The position numbers and the translations under genes are program-made. Shown piece after piece: positions 53,816-63,045 of a stretch of 64,000 nucleotides of DNA; position 1 is the first letter of the stretch, and the number at the start of each line of letters is the position of its first letter. Source of the DNA: Flavobacterium sp. 9R (GTDB lineage Bacteria; Bacteroidota; Bacteroidia; Flavobacteriales; Flavobacteriaceae); contig NZ_LR733413.1 of assembly GCF_902506345.1 (NCBI RefSeq), forward strand, positions 378,531-442,530, written 5' to 3'. The notes under the pieces were generated by a model. It saw only the letters and a program-made list of their open reading frames with translations. It did not search any database and had not been told where the DNA came from.

Positions 53816-56620
53816 ATGCGATTACAAAAAGCGGTACTACTAGTAACACTATTTTCGGTCATCAAGTTTTTTGCTCAAGAATTGCCACCAATTGTAAAAT
53901 ATGCACCTAATACTTATGGTGCTGGCAATCAGAATTGGATGATTTCTCAGGACCAAAATCAATATTTATATTTTGCCAATAATGAGGGTTTACTCACTTT
54001 TGATGGTTCTAAATGGGATTTGTACCCATCACCCAATGAAACAATTATTCGTTCTGTAAAAGTAATTGGACAACGAATTTATACGGGCTGTTATATGGAA
54101 TTTGGTTATTGGCTACGCAAAAAAAATGGACAATTGCACTATACCTCATTAAGCAAAAAGATTAAAAGTAAAATTCAAGAGGATGAGCAGTTTTGGAATA
54201 TTTTGAATTATGACCAATGGATTATTTTTCAATCATTGAATAAAATTTTTATTTATGATTCTAAAAAAGAAACTTTTAGAGTAATTGCTCCCCAAAGCGG
54301 TATTTTAAAATCTTATCGAACTTCAAATGCGATATACTACCAAACGGTTTCGAATGGACTATTTGAAATTGTTAGTGGAAAAGAAAGTTTGGTTTCGAAT
54401 GACCCTGTACTGAAAAACAATAAAATTATCAATGTATTCGCTGTAGATCAAGGACTTTTGATTCAAACACAATGGAACGGTTTTTATACTCTAATTAATC
54501 AGACGGTTTCTCGATTTGTAACCGAAGTTGACCATCAGCTAATTGCAAATAATATTTATAATAGTCAACAACTGTCTAATGGAAGTTTCGCAGTAGGAAC
54601 AGTTTCTAATGGTGTTTTTATAATTGATAAAAACGGAAAACTCCAGCATCATATATCACAAACCAAAGGATTGAGTAACAATACGGCCTTATCCTTGTTT
54701 GAAGATGCTGATAAAAATTTATGGATTGGCTTAGACAATGGTATCAATTGTATCAACCTGCAGTCTCCTATCAAAAGTTTTACTGATAATACAGGGATTT
54801 TGGGTACTGTTTATGCTACAAAACTTTTAGGAGGAAAGCTATATGTAGGGACCAATCAGGGGCTTTTTTATAAAAATTATTATTCTAATGAAGAGTTTAA
54901 GTTTATAAACGGAACTAAGGGACAAGTTTGGTCCTTGTTTGAGTGGAATGGAGAATTGTTTTGTGGACATGATTCAGGTAGTTTTTTAATTCAAGGAGGA
55001 ACTGCCGTTCCTATTTTTAAAAGTTCTGGTACTTGGAAGTTTAGTCCAGTACCTAATAGGAAAGACCTTTTGTTGCAAGGCAATTATTATGGGATTTCGC
55101 TACTTCAAAAAGTTAATAATCAGTGGGTGTTTAAAAACAAAATAGCTGGATTTGATTATTCAGCCAAAAGTTTTGAAATCACTAAAGGTCTTGAAGTATA
55201 CATAAGCCACGAATACAAAGGTGTTTTTCATTTACAATTGAATAAAGAATTGACAAAAACAGCTCCTTTTTACACCTATTCCAACCCTAAAAAAGGGAAA
55301 AATGCAAGTTTAGCTCAATTCAACGGCTCAATTTATTATGCCTACAAGGAAGGAATTTTTAAGTTGAACTCAAAAACTAAGCAATTCATAAAAGACCCTT
55401 TATTAAGCGCTGTTTTTAGCAAAGATGAATATACTTCAGGTCAAATGATTGTTGATTCCAATAGATTGTGGTTATTTACTAAGAACTATATTCATTACTT
55501 ATCTTTAAGTAAATTGAGTAATCAATTAAAGGATAATGTAATTCCGATTCCAGCTTCATTAACGAACTCTATGTTGGGTTATGAGAATTGTACGCAACTC
55601 TCAAATTCTGTTTTCCTCATAGGAACAGTTGATGGTTACTATACTTTGAATTTGAATGATTTGAGTTTTAAAAATTATAAAGTAGCCATTACGAACATTG
55701 CTGTAAATCGTTTGAACGAAGGTTCTTATAACTATGCTATTCCGGAAGATGGGAAGTTTAATTATGAGCAAAATAACATCGCTTTTAATTTTACGGTACC
55801 TGAATACAATAAGTATATCAATGCCGAATATCAATTTTTACTTGAAGGTTTTCAAGAAGGGTGGAGTAAATGGAGTTCTCGTTCTGCTGTTAATTTTAAA
55901 AATTTACCACCAGGCGACTATGTATTTAAAGTTAGAGCTAAGTTTTCGAACACATTGTTAGAAAATACAGCTATTTATTCTTTTACCGTTTTAAAACCTT
56001 GGTACCTTACCAATTTGGCTGTAATTATCTATTTAGTATTATTTGTTGTTTTGGTATTTTATATTCATAAGGCTTACAAAAATTATTATGAAAAGCAAGA
56101 AGCCAAATTAATCGAAGAGAACAACCTTTTATTAGAAATTAAAGAATTAGAAAACGAACAAGAGTTAATGCGCTTACGCAATGAACAACTTTCACAAGAT
56201 GTAGATTCAAAAAGTCGTGAATTGGCAGTTTCTACAATGAGTTTGAATAGTAAAAATGAATTATTGGCTTTTATAAAAGAGGATTTAAAGAAAACTGCAC
56301 AAAGTGAAACCTCGAATATTAAATCTGTAATTTCTACCATTAATAAAAACATAACCGAAGAGGATTCTTGGAAAGTATTTAGAGAAGCATTTGATAGTGT
56401 CGATAAAGATTTTCTAAAGAGGGTAAAACAAGTACATTCTTCCCTTACTCCAAATGATTTGCGCCTATGTGCTTATTTAAGAATGAATCTTTCTTCCAAA
56501 GAAATTGCTCCATTACTTAACATTTCAGTACGAAGTGTAGAAATAAAAAGATATCGTTTGCGTAAAAAAATGGATTTACCACATGAACAAGGGCTAGTAG
56601 AATACATTTTAACCGTATAG
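53816..56620 (+). CDS. Membrane-spanning one-component regulator: beta-propeller sensor, Y_Y_Y, HTH
   Basis: 934 residues. Signal peptide (VTLFSVIKFFAQ), two-component-regulator-type propeller repeats (ALSLFEDADKNLWIGLDNGI is a clear one) to about 620, and a Y_Y_Y domain (about 650-725, YQFLLEGFQEGWSKWSSRSA). One transmembrane segment follows (LAVIIYLVLFVVLVFYI, about 738-755), then a coiled coil (EAKLIEENNLLLEIKELENE) and a C-terminal LuxR-type HTH (LRMNLSSKEIAPLLNISVRS). There is no histidine-kinase domain, so ligand binding outside may act directly on DNA inside. It precedes susC and probably controls the glycan locus. Confidence 0.9.
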   Translation: MRLQKAVLLVTLFSVIKFFAQELPPIVKYAPNTYGAGNQNWMISQDQNQYLYFANNEGLLTFDGSKWDLYPSPNETIIRSVKVIGQRIYTGCYMEFGYWLRKKNGQLHYTSLSKKIKSKIQEDEQFWNILNYDQWIIFQSLNKIFIYDSKKETFRVIAPQSGILKSYRTSNAIYYQTVSNGLFEIVSGKESLVSNDPVLKNNKIINVFAVDQGLLIQTQWNGFYTLINQTVSRFVTEVDHQLIANNIYNSQQLSNGSFAVGTVSNGVFIIDKNGKLQHHISQTKGLSNNTALSLFEDADKNLWIGLDNGINCINLQSPIKSFTDNTGILGTVYATKLLGGKLYVGTNQGLFYKNYYSNEEFKFINGTKGQVWSLFEWNGELFCGHDSGSFLIQGGTAVPIFKSSGTWKFSPVPNRKDLLLQGNYYGISLLQKVNNQWVFKNKIAGFDYSAKSFEITKGLEVYISHEYKGVFHLQLNKELTKTAPFYTYSNPKKGKNASLAQFNGSIYYAYKEGIFKLNSKTKQFIKDPLLSAVFSKDEYTSGQMIVDSNRLWLFTKNYIHYLSLSKLSNQLKDNVIPIPASLTNSMLGYENCTQLSNSVFLIGTVDGYYTLNLNDLSFKNYKVAITNIAVNRLNEGSYNYAIPEDGKFNYEQNNIAFNFTVPEYNKYINAEYQFLLEGFQEGWSKWSSRSAVNFKNLPPGDYVFKVRAKFSNTLLENTAIYSFTVLKPWYLTNLAVIIYLVLFVVLVFYIHKAYKNYYEKQEAKLIEENNLLLEIKELENEQELMRLRNEQLSQDVDSKSRELAVSTMSLNSKNELLAFIKEDLKKTAQSETSNIKSVISTINKNITEEDSWKVFREAFDSVDKDFLKRVKQVHSSLTPNDLRLCAYLRMNLSSKEIAPLLNISVRSVEIKRYRLRKKMDLPHEQGLVEYILTV

Positions 56621-56654
56621 TTTTTAAAAAAAAGCAACTTTTTACCTATACAAC

Positions 56655-56699
56655 ACCACAACATCTCTATTGTTTGTGGTTTTTTTTTATTTTTTTTAA
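56655..56699 (+). terminator. Terminator after the sensor-regulator gene
   Basis: ACCACAA (56655-56661) pairs with TTGTGGT (56684-56690), followed by a long T-run. It separates the regulator from susC; the remaining 160 bases to susC are AT-rich with no clear operator. Confidence 0.75.
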
Positions 56700-56862
56700 G
56701 AACAAGTTTCAATATGTATTTCTTAATAAACACGCTTGTTTTTTGCTGTTTACTTAAATAAAAGCTAATTTTTTTGTTTTGTATGTTTTTTGTAGAGGTT
56801 ACTTTTTAACTATCACGTTGTAGTTGTAGTAATTTTAGGATTCAATACAAAACCAAAATATT

Positions 56863-59800
56863 ATGAAATCTAAACTAGTAGTAATTGCATTCATTTTGCT
56901 GGCCTCTTTGGGTTATGCACAAACGAATGAAATCAATGGAAAGGTAATCGATACCAAATCCGGCTCCTCACTTCCGGGTGTAAATGTGAGGGTAAAAAAT
57001 GGAACACAAAGTGCTTCAACTGACTTTGATGGAAGTTTTAAGTTGAGCAAGGTCCCAACCAATGCAGTACTTATTTTTAGTTACGTTGGTTATTTAGATA
57101 CTCAAGTCACTGTTAAAGGAAGTGAGTCATTGGTAGTAAAAATGGAGGAAGAAGCCAGTCAACTGAAAGAAATTGTAGTTATTGGTTACGGTAGCCAGAA
57201 AAAAAGAGAAGTTACAGGTGCTGTTTCGGTTCTTGATGCCAAAGCTTTGGATGTAATTAAGCCAATAAAAGTTGAACAAGCACTTCAAGGAACCGTTTCT
57301 GGGGTAAATGTGACGACTCAGTCAGGTTCACCAGGTGCCGCTTTAGATATCCGTATTCGTGGTATTGCTACTAATGGTGAAAATAGACCAACCACTATTA
57401 TTGACGGTTATGTTGGTGAATTAGGACTGCTCAACCCTAATGACATCGAAACCATCACTGTTTTGAAAGATGCACAAGCTGCCATTTATGGTACTATTGG
57501 TGCTAATGGGGTAATTTTGATTACTACTAAAACAGGAAAAAAGAACGCAAAAACAAAAATCAATTTCAATACTTATGTAGGTTTTCAAGAAACCACGAGA
57601 ACTTTGCCTACGCTAAATGCTACAGAGTATGCTTTGTTATTGAACGAAAGTTATGCTAATGGTGGTCAAACCATTCCTTATCCAAATGTTACAGGTTTAG
57701 GTAAAGGAACCAATTGGCAAAAAGAAGTATTCAGTACAGGAGTTCCAATCATTAATCACGATATCTCCATTTCAGGGGGATCTGAAAAAATGACATATGC
57801 AGTCAGTGGTTCTCACTTGGATCAAGAAGGTATTGTTGGTACTGATAAATCTGGATTTTTGAGAAATACAGCCAGAGTTTCTATTGGTGCAGATTTGACG
57901 GATAAATTGAAATTAAAAACGAATGTTATCTATACTTATTTTAATAGAAAATCTTTAAATGAGAATGGATTGGGTTCGGTATTATTTAATGCTTTGAACA
58001 CTCCCGCCACTTTAAAACCTTATGATGCTAATGGTAACTTTACTTTAGTGCCAAGCACAACAGGTTTAGGTACTGAAATTATTAATCCATTGGCACAAAT
58101 AGACAACACCTACAACGATTATAGCTTTAAGAAATTGAATGGTAATTTCGGGTTAGACTATAAATTATTTGATGGTTTTGTGCTTTCTAGTACTATTGGT
58201 TTTAATACCTCTAATAGTGAATCCAAAGATTTCGCTAAACAAGTAAACTATGGAGGTAAAGTTTTTGATGTGCAACGTAGCTCTATAACACAAGGTGCCG
58301 TAAATGACAATAATTACTCGTTTGATATTTTTGGAACTTATACCAAAAAAATTGGAGAAGACCACAGTTTTGTGGGGACTATAGGAAATACCATCTTCAA
58401 GGAATGGGGGAATGGACTTTTCGCTACAGGTTATGATGTACCAAATAATTCTTGGGAGTTCGCGGATATTTCATTGACCACAGGAACATTAGATGCTAAA
58501 ACTAATAGCTCTTATGTATATGATGAAAGAAGATTGTCTTACTTTGGTAGAATTCAATACGATTTCAAAGGAAGATACTTATTATCAGCTATGTTAAGAC
58601 GTGATGCTTCTACTAAATTTGGACCTACCAACAGAGTAGGTTACTTTCCATCATTTACCGCAGGTTGGATTGTTTCAGATGAACCTTTTTATGGAGAATC
58701 CAAAACGCTTAATTTTATGAAATTAAGAGCTAGTTATGGTACTCTAGGAAATGACCAAATTCCAAACAATGGTTATGTTGGTTTATTAGGAGGTGAAGCT
58801 ACTTATGTGTTTAATGGAGTATTGGTAAATGGAACGGCGAATGGTCAAATTCCTAATCCAAATTTGAAATGGGAAGAAGCCAGAAAGTTTGACGTTGGTT
58901 TGGATTTAAAGCTATTCGACAATAAACTTTCTATTATTACAGACTACTTTATCGATACTCGTAAAGATTTATTAATCCCAAATATCCCTGTGTCGGGTAT
59001 TAGTGGAATTGCTGCACCAGGAGCTGGAGCGCCAACCTTGAATGCAGGTACAGTACGAAATTCAGGAGTTGAATTTTCTATGGATTTCAAACATACTTTT
59101 ACTAATGATTTATCATTAAGTTTAGGATACAATGTGACTTTCCTTAAAAATGAAGTTTTGGCTGTTGATAACGGAACAGGATTTATTGAAGGAGGATCTT
59201 TTGGAGTAGGACAACCCGCTCCTTCAAGAATGGAAGTTGGCAAGCCAATTGGATATTTCTTTGGTTACAAAACAGATGGGATTTTTCAAAATCAAGCCGA
59301 AATCGATGCTCATCCATCTCAAATTGCTTTAGGAGCGAATGCTGCTCCTGGAGATCTGCGCTATGTGGATATCAATGGAGATGGAATTATCAATGCTAAT
59401 GATAGAACCAATATTGGTGATCCAATTCCAGAAGCTACGATGGGTTTCAATATGCAAGTAAACTATAAAAATTTAGATTTAGCAGTGTATACTTTTGCTT
59501 CAGTAGGAAATGATATGGTCCGTAATTACGAAAGAACTTTGTCTGATGCAAATCGATTGAATTATGTATTGGATCGATGGACGGGAGAGGGTTCTACTAA
59601 TTCAACGCCAAGAGTAACTACAGGAGCTACCTCAAATAATGTATTCTCGAATTATTTTGTGGAAGATGCTTCTTATATAAGAATACAAAATGTTCAATTA
59701 GGATACACTTTAAGTCCAACCGTTTCTGAAAAAATTGGAGTGTCAAAATTCAGAATATATACTGGTGTAAACAATTTGTACACGTTTACTAAATACAAAG

Positions 59801-59907
59801 GTTACGATCCAGGAGCTTCAAATGGAGCGCCTATTGGAGGTGGAATTGATTATGGATTTTATCCTATTCCAAGAACTTATTTGTTTGGACTAAACATTAA
59901 TTTTTAA
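56863..59907 (+). CDS. SusC/RagA-family TonB-linked outer-membrane transporter
   Basis: 1014 residues. Signal peptide (VVIAFILLASLGYAQ), CarboxypepD_reg-like domain (about 23-92, INGKVIDTKSGSSLPGVNVR), TonB-box region and plug (LKEIVVIGYGSQKKREVTGA, VSVLDAKALDVIKP). The 22-strand barrel ends with YLFGLNINF, whose terminal Phe is the usual barrel signal. It imports oligosaccharides from a SusD-type lipoprotein lid, powered by TonB. The gene order regulator-susC-susD-PKD lipoprotein is the core of a polysaccharide-utilisation locus. Confidence 0.95.
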   Translation: MKSKLVVIAFILLASLGYAQTNEINGKVIDTKSGSSLPGVNVRVKNGTQSASTDFDGSFKLSKVPTNAVLIFSYVGYLDTQVTVKGSESLVVKMEEEASQLKEIVVIGYGSQKKREVTGAVSVLDAKALDVIKPIKVEQALQGTVSGVNVTTQSGSPGAALDIRIRGIATNGENRPTTIIDGYVGELGLLNPNDIETITVLKDAQAAIYGTIGANGVILITTKTGKKNAKTKINFNTYVGFQETTRTLPTLNATEYALLLNESYANGGQTIPYPNVTGLGKGTNWQKEVFSTGVPIINHDISISGGSEKMTYAVSGSHLDQEGIVGTDKSGFLRNTARVSIGADLTDKLKLKTNVIYTYFNRKSLNENGLGSVLFNALNTPATLKPYDANGNFTLVPSTTGLGTEIINPLAQIDNTYNDYSFKKLNGNFGLDYKLFDGFVLSSTIGFNTSNSESKDFAKQVNYGGKVFDVQRSSITQGAVNDNNYSFDIFGTYTKKIGEDHSFVGTIGNTIFKEWGNGLFATGYDVPNNSWEFADISLTTGTLDAKTNSSYVYDERRLSYFGRIQYDFKGRYLLSAMLRRDASTKFGPTNRVGYFPSFTAGWIVSDEPFYGESKTLNFMKLRASYGTLGNDQIPNNGYVGLLGGEATYVFNGVLVNGTANGQIPNPNLKWEEARKFDVGLDLKLFDNKLSIITDYFIDTRKDLLIPNIPVSGISGIAAPGAGAPTLNAGTVRNSGVEFSMDFKHTFTNDLSLSLGYNVTFLKNEVLAVDNGTGFIEGGSFGVGQPAPSRMEVGKPIGYFFGYKTDGIFQNQAEIDAHPSQIALGANAAPGDLRYVDINGDGIINANDRTNIGDPIPEATMGFNMQVNYKNLDLAVYTFASVGNDMVRNYERTLSDANRLNYVLDRWTGEGSTNSTPRVTTGATSNNVFSNYFVEDASYIRIQNVQLGYTLSPTVSEKIGVSKFRIYTGVNNLYTFTKYKGYDPGASNGAPIGGGIDYGFYPIPRTYLFGLNINF

Positions 59908-59918
59908 TTGCAATTACA

Positions 59919-61397
59919 ATGAAAAAGTATCTTTTTTTTACGATAGTAACCGTATTTGTTATGACACTTACAGTTACCTCTTGTTCGGATGAATTTGTAG
60001 ATCGTTCTCCTGCTTACTCAATAGACTCGGAAAATTATTTTAATTCTAAAGACGATTATGACAAAGCACTTGTAGCCGCTTACGATTTATTACAATCATC
60101 TTATGTGAATGTTTTGTTGGGTGAAATTGCCTCAGATAACACACTTGCCGGTGGAGAAAGTCCAACTGATGTGATAGGTTTTCAACAAATAGACGATATG
60201 ATTCATACGCCCGTAAATAGTAATTTACGTGATTTATGGAACTGGATGTTTGCTGGGGTTCAAAGAGCCAATTACATTTTGGAATTCAAAGACAAAACCG
60301 ATTTTTCAGGCAAAAACCAGATCATTGCAGAAGCTCGTTTCTTACGTGCTTACTACCAATTTGAATTGGTAAAATGGTTTGGAGGTATTCCGATGAAAGG
60401 TGATGCTCGCTTTAAAGTTGGTGATGAGAAAACAATCAAAAGAGCTACAATCCAAGAAGTATATGCTTCTATTGAAGCGGATTTGATTTATGCTTCGGCA
60501 AATTTAGCTGCTGTTCCTTCTCAAAAAGGACGCGCTACCAAAGGTGCTGCACAAGCTTTACTAGGAAAAGCGTATTTGTATCAAAACAAATACACTCAGG
60601 CAGCAAGTACTTTAGAGAGTTTGATTACGTCTAATACTTATTCTTTAGTTACAGACTATAATTCCATTTTTGAAGAAGCTGGTGAAAACAATGCAGAATC
60701 TGTTTTTGAAGTACAATATACAGATATTGAAGGAGCTGGATTTGGATGTTTACAATGTAGTGAAGGGAATGTAGCAGTTGGGTTTAATGGTATTAGAAAC
60801 TATTCAGGTAGTGTTTTTTCTCCTGGATTTAGTTTTAATGTTCCAACAAAAGAAGCGGCCAATGCTTTCGAAATTGGTGACCGAAGAAAAGATGTAGCTA
60901 TACTAGACATCGAGGCTTGGGCAACTAGTACTAGCGCTACTTTTGGTAAAGGAAATGAACATACTGGGTATTTCAATAGAAAATATTTACCAAGAAAAAG
61001 AAGTGCTAATGCAGCGGGAGATTTGAATTTGACCAATCCTAACAACTACAGAGCGATTCGTTATGCCGATGTACTATTAATGGCTGCCGAAGCTTACAGC
61101 CGTGGTGGAATTGATGATGCCAAAGCTAGATTGTATTTGAATCAAGTACGTCGTCGTGCTTTTGGCGATACCAATCACGACATTACAGCTTCTGGAGCAG
61201 CTTTGACAGATTTTATTTTGGCAGAAAGAAGAGTAGAACTTTTGGGTGAAGGACATCGTTTCTTTGACTTGGTTAGAACTGGTAAAGCAGCTGGAAAAAT
61301 TCCAGGATTTACTGCTGGTAAAAACGAATTATTCCCTTTACCTATTGAAGAAATTCAATTTTCAAACGGAAATTGGCAACAAAACCCTGGATACTAA
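59919..61397 (+). CDS. SusD/RagB-family glycan-binding lipoprotein
   Basis: 492 residues. Lipobox VTSC with mature start CSDEFVDRSP, acidic as in surface lipoproteins. The SusD fold is shown by FRLRAYYQFELVKWFGGIP-like ARFLRAYYQFELVKWFGGIP, several TPR helices, NPNNYRAIRYADVLLMAAEA and the C-terminal FDLVRTGKA and NELFPLPIEEI. It forms the lid over SusC and captures oligosaccharides. It follows susC after 11 bases in one operon. Confidence 0.95.
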   Translation: MKKYLFFTIVTVFVMTLTVTSCSDEFVDRSPAYSIDSENYFNSKDDYDKALVAAYDLLQSSYVNVLLGEIASDNTLAGGESPTDVIGFQQIDDMIHTPVNSNLRDLWNWMFAGVQRANYILEFKDKTDFSGKNQIIAEARFLRAYYQFELVKWFGGIPMKGDARFKVGDEKTIKRATIQEVYASIEADLIYASANLAAVPSQKGRATKGAAQALLGKAYLYQNKYTQAASTLESLITSNTYSLVTDYNSIFEEAGENNAESVFEVQYTDIEGAGFGCLQCSEGNVAVGFNGIRNYSGSVFSPGFSFNVPTKEAANAFEIGDRRKDVAILDIEAWATSTSATFGKGNEHTGYFNRKYLPRKRSANAAGDLNLTNPNNYRAIRYADVLLMAAEAYSRGGIDDAKARLYLNQVRRRAFGDTNHDITASGAALTDFILAERRVELLGEGHRFFDLVRTGKAAGKIPGFTAGKNELFPLPIEEIQFSNGNWQQNPGY

Positions 61398-61410
61398 AAT
61401 ATAAAAAACG

Positions 61411-63033
61411 ATGAAAAAAATAGTTTATATACTAAGCATGTTAGCGCTTATTTTGATAGTAAGTTGTACTAACGAAAATGACCTTATAGATGTAAGCAGT
61501 GTTGGAGCTCCAGCAAATATATCCGCTTTAACAACGGTTACTCAAGACAATACTGGAAAAGTAACTTTCTTGCCAAGAGGAGAAGGGGTTACTCGATATG
61601 AAATTTTTTACGGAGACGGAACAACAACTCCAGGATATGTTTCTCCAGGTGGTACTGTAGATCACATCTACAAAGAAGGGGTGTATGACGCCAAAATTGT
61701 GGGAACTACCATTGACGGAAAAAGAACAGAAGTAATCCAAAAAGTAGTAGTAGCTTTTAGAGCACCAGAAAACCTTGTGGTTACTATCGAAAATGATTTG
61801 ACGGTTTCTAAAAAAGTTACAGTAAAAGCGACGGCAGATTTTGCTTTGTTTTATGATGTATATTTTGGTGAAGCAGGAAAACCAGATCCAATTTCGGTAA
61901 ACAATGGTGAATCGGTTTCTTATACGTACCAAGCTGCAGGAGTTTATAAAATCCGTGTGGTTTCTAAAAGTGCTGCTATAAAAACTACAGAATATTCAAC
62001 AGACTTTACAGTTACGGTAGTAAATAAACCAAGTGCCTCAGCACCTACGCCTCCTAACAGACAAGCTGGAGATGTAATCTCTCTTTACGGTTCAAAATAC
62101 ACCAATGTTGCAGGAACAAATTTCTTCCCAGATTGGGGACAAGGAGGTCAAGGTAGTAGTTGGGCTGAGTTTGATTTGAATGGAGACAAGATGCTAAACT
62201 ACATTAATTTGAGTTATCAAGGAATTGCTTTGGCTGACGGAACAACAATCAACGTATCAGGAATGGAGTACATTCATATGGATGTTTGGACTGCCGATTT
62301 GGAAAAAATTGAAACCTCATTGATTAGTAAAACCAATGGTGAAAAACCAGTAGTGAAAGATCTTGTAGCGAATCAATGGACAAGTATTGATATTCCAATT
62401 TCAGCATTTACAAGCCAAGGATTGACGGTAGCTGATATTTTTCAATTGAAATTTGTTGGAACGCCATGGGCAAAAGGCTCAGTATTCATAGATAACATTT
62501 ACTTCTATAAATCTCCAACACAAACTATTCAAATGCCAATCGATTTTGAAGCCAGTATAACTTATGCTTGGAGTGGGTTTGGAGCTTCAGATTTTGGTGC
62601 GATTCCAGCATCGGTAGTCAATAATCCAGATAAAACAGGAGCAAATGTGTCTAACAAAGTAGTTAAAATAGATAAACCCTCAGGAGCACAAGTATGGGCT
62701 GGAGCTAGTTTAAATCTTGACTCTACAGTAGATTTTACAAAAGGAACCAAAGTAAAAGTGACTGTTTGGTCGCCTAAAGTTGGTGCTAAGATTTTATTCA
62801 AAATGGAAGATTCTACTTCTCCTAAAGATGGTAACGGAAATCCAACAATTTTTGTAGAGGTTGAAGCGACTACTACAGTTGCAAATTCATGGCAAGTATT
62901 AACGTTTGATCTTACCTCTTTCGGTGCATTTAGCACGTCCAATAAATACGACAGAGTGATTTTATTCCCTGATTTTGGTGTGAATGGAACTGGTGCTACT
63001 TATTATTTTGATGATATCAAACAATCCAACTAA
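61411..63033 (+). CDS. PKD-domain surface glycan-binding lipoprotein (putative)
   Basis: 540 residues. Lipobox LILIVSC, mature start CTNENDLID. Two PKD-like domains lie at about 35-115 (YEIFYGDGTTTPGYVSPGGT) and 118-205 (YDVYFGEAGKPDPISVNNGE). Two jelly-roll segments of carbohydrate-binding type follow (about 220-370 with YIHMDVWTADLEKIETSLIS, and 380-540 with VKVTVWSPKVGAKILFKMED). Their position third in the susC operon fits a surface glycan-binding protein. No catalytic residues are evident. The layout resembles those in beta-glucan (laminarin) loci of flavobacteria, an inference. Confidence 0.85.
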   Translation: MKKIVYILSMLALILIVSCTNENDLIDVSSVGAPANISALTTVTQDNTGKVTFLPRGEGVTRYEIFYGDGTTTPGYVSPGGTVDHIYKEGVYDAKIVGTTIDGKRTEVIQKVVVAFRAPENLVVTIENDLTVSKKVTVKATADFALFYDVYFGEAGKPDPISVNNGESVSYTYQAAGVYKIRVVSKSAAIKTTEYSTDFTVTVVNKPSASAPTPPNRQAGDVISLYGSKYTNVAGTNFFPDWGQGGQGSSWAEFDLNGDKMLNYINLSYQGIALADGTTINVSGMEYIHMDVWTADLEKIETSLISKTNGEKPVVKDLVANQWTSIDIPISAFTSQGLTVADIFQLKFVGTPWAKGSVFIDNIYFYKSPTQTIQMPIDFEASITYAWSGFGASDFGAIPASVVNNPDKTGANVSNKVVKIDKPSGAQVWAGASLNLDSTVDFTKGTKVKVTVWSPKVGAKILFKMEDSTSPKDGNGNPTIFVEVEATTTVANSWQVLTFDLTSFGAFSTSNKYDRVILFPDFGVNGTGATYYFDDIKQSN

Positions 63034-63045
63034 AACTATTCAAAA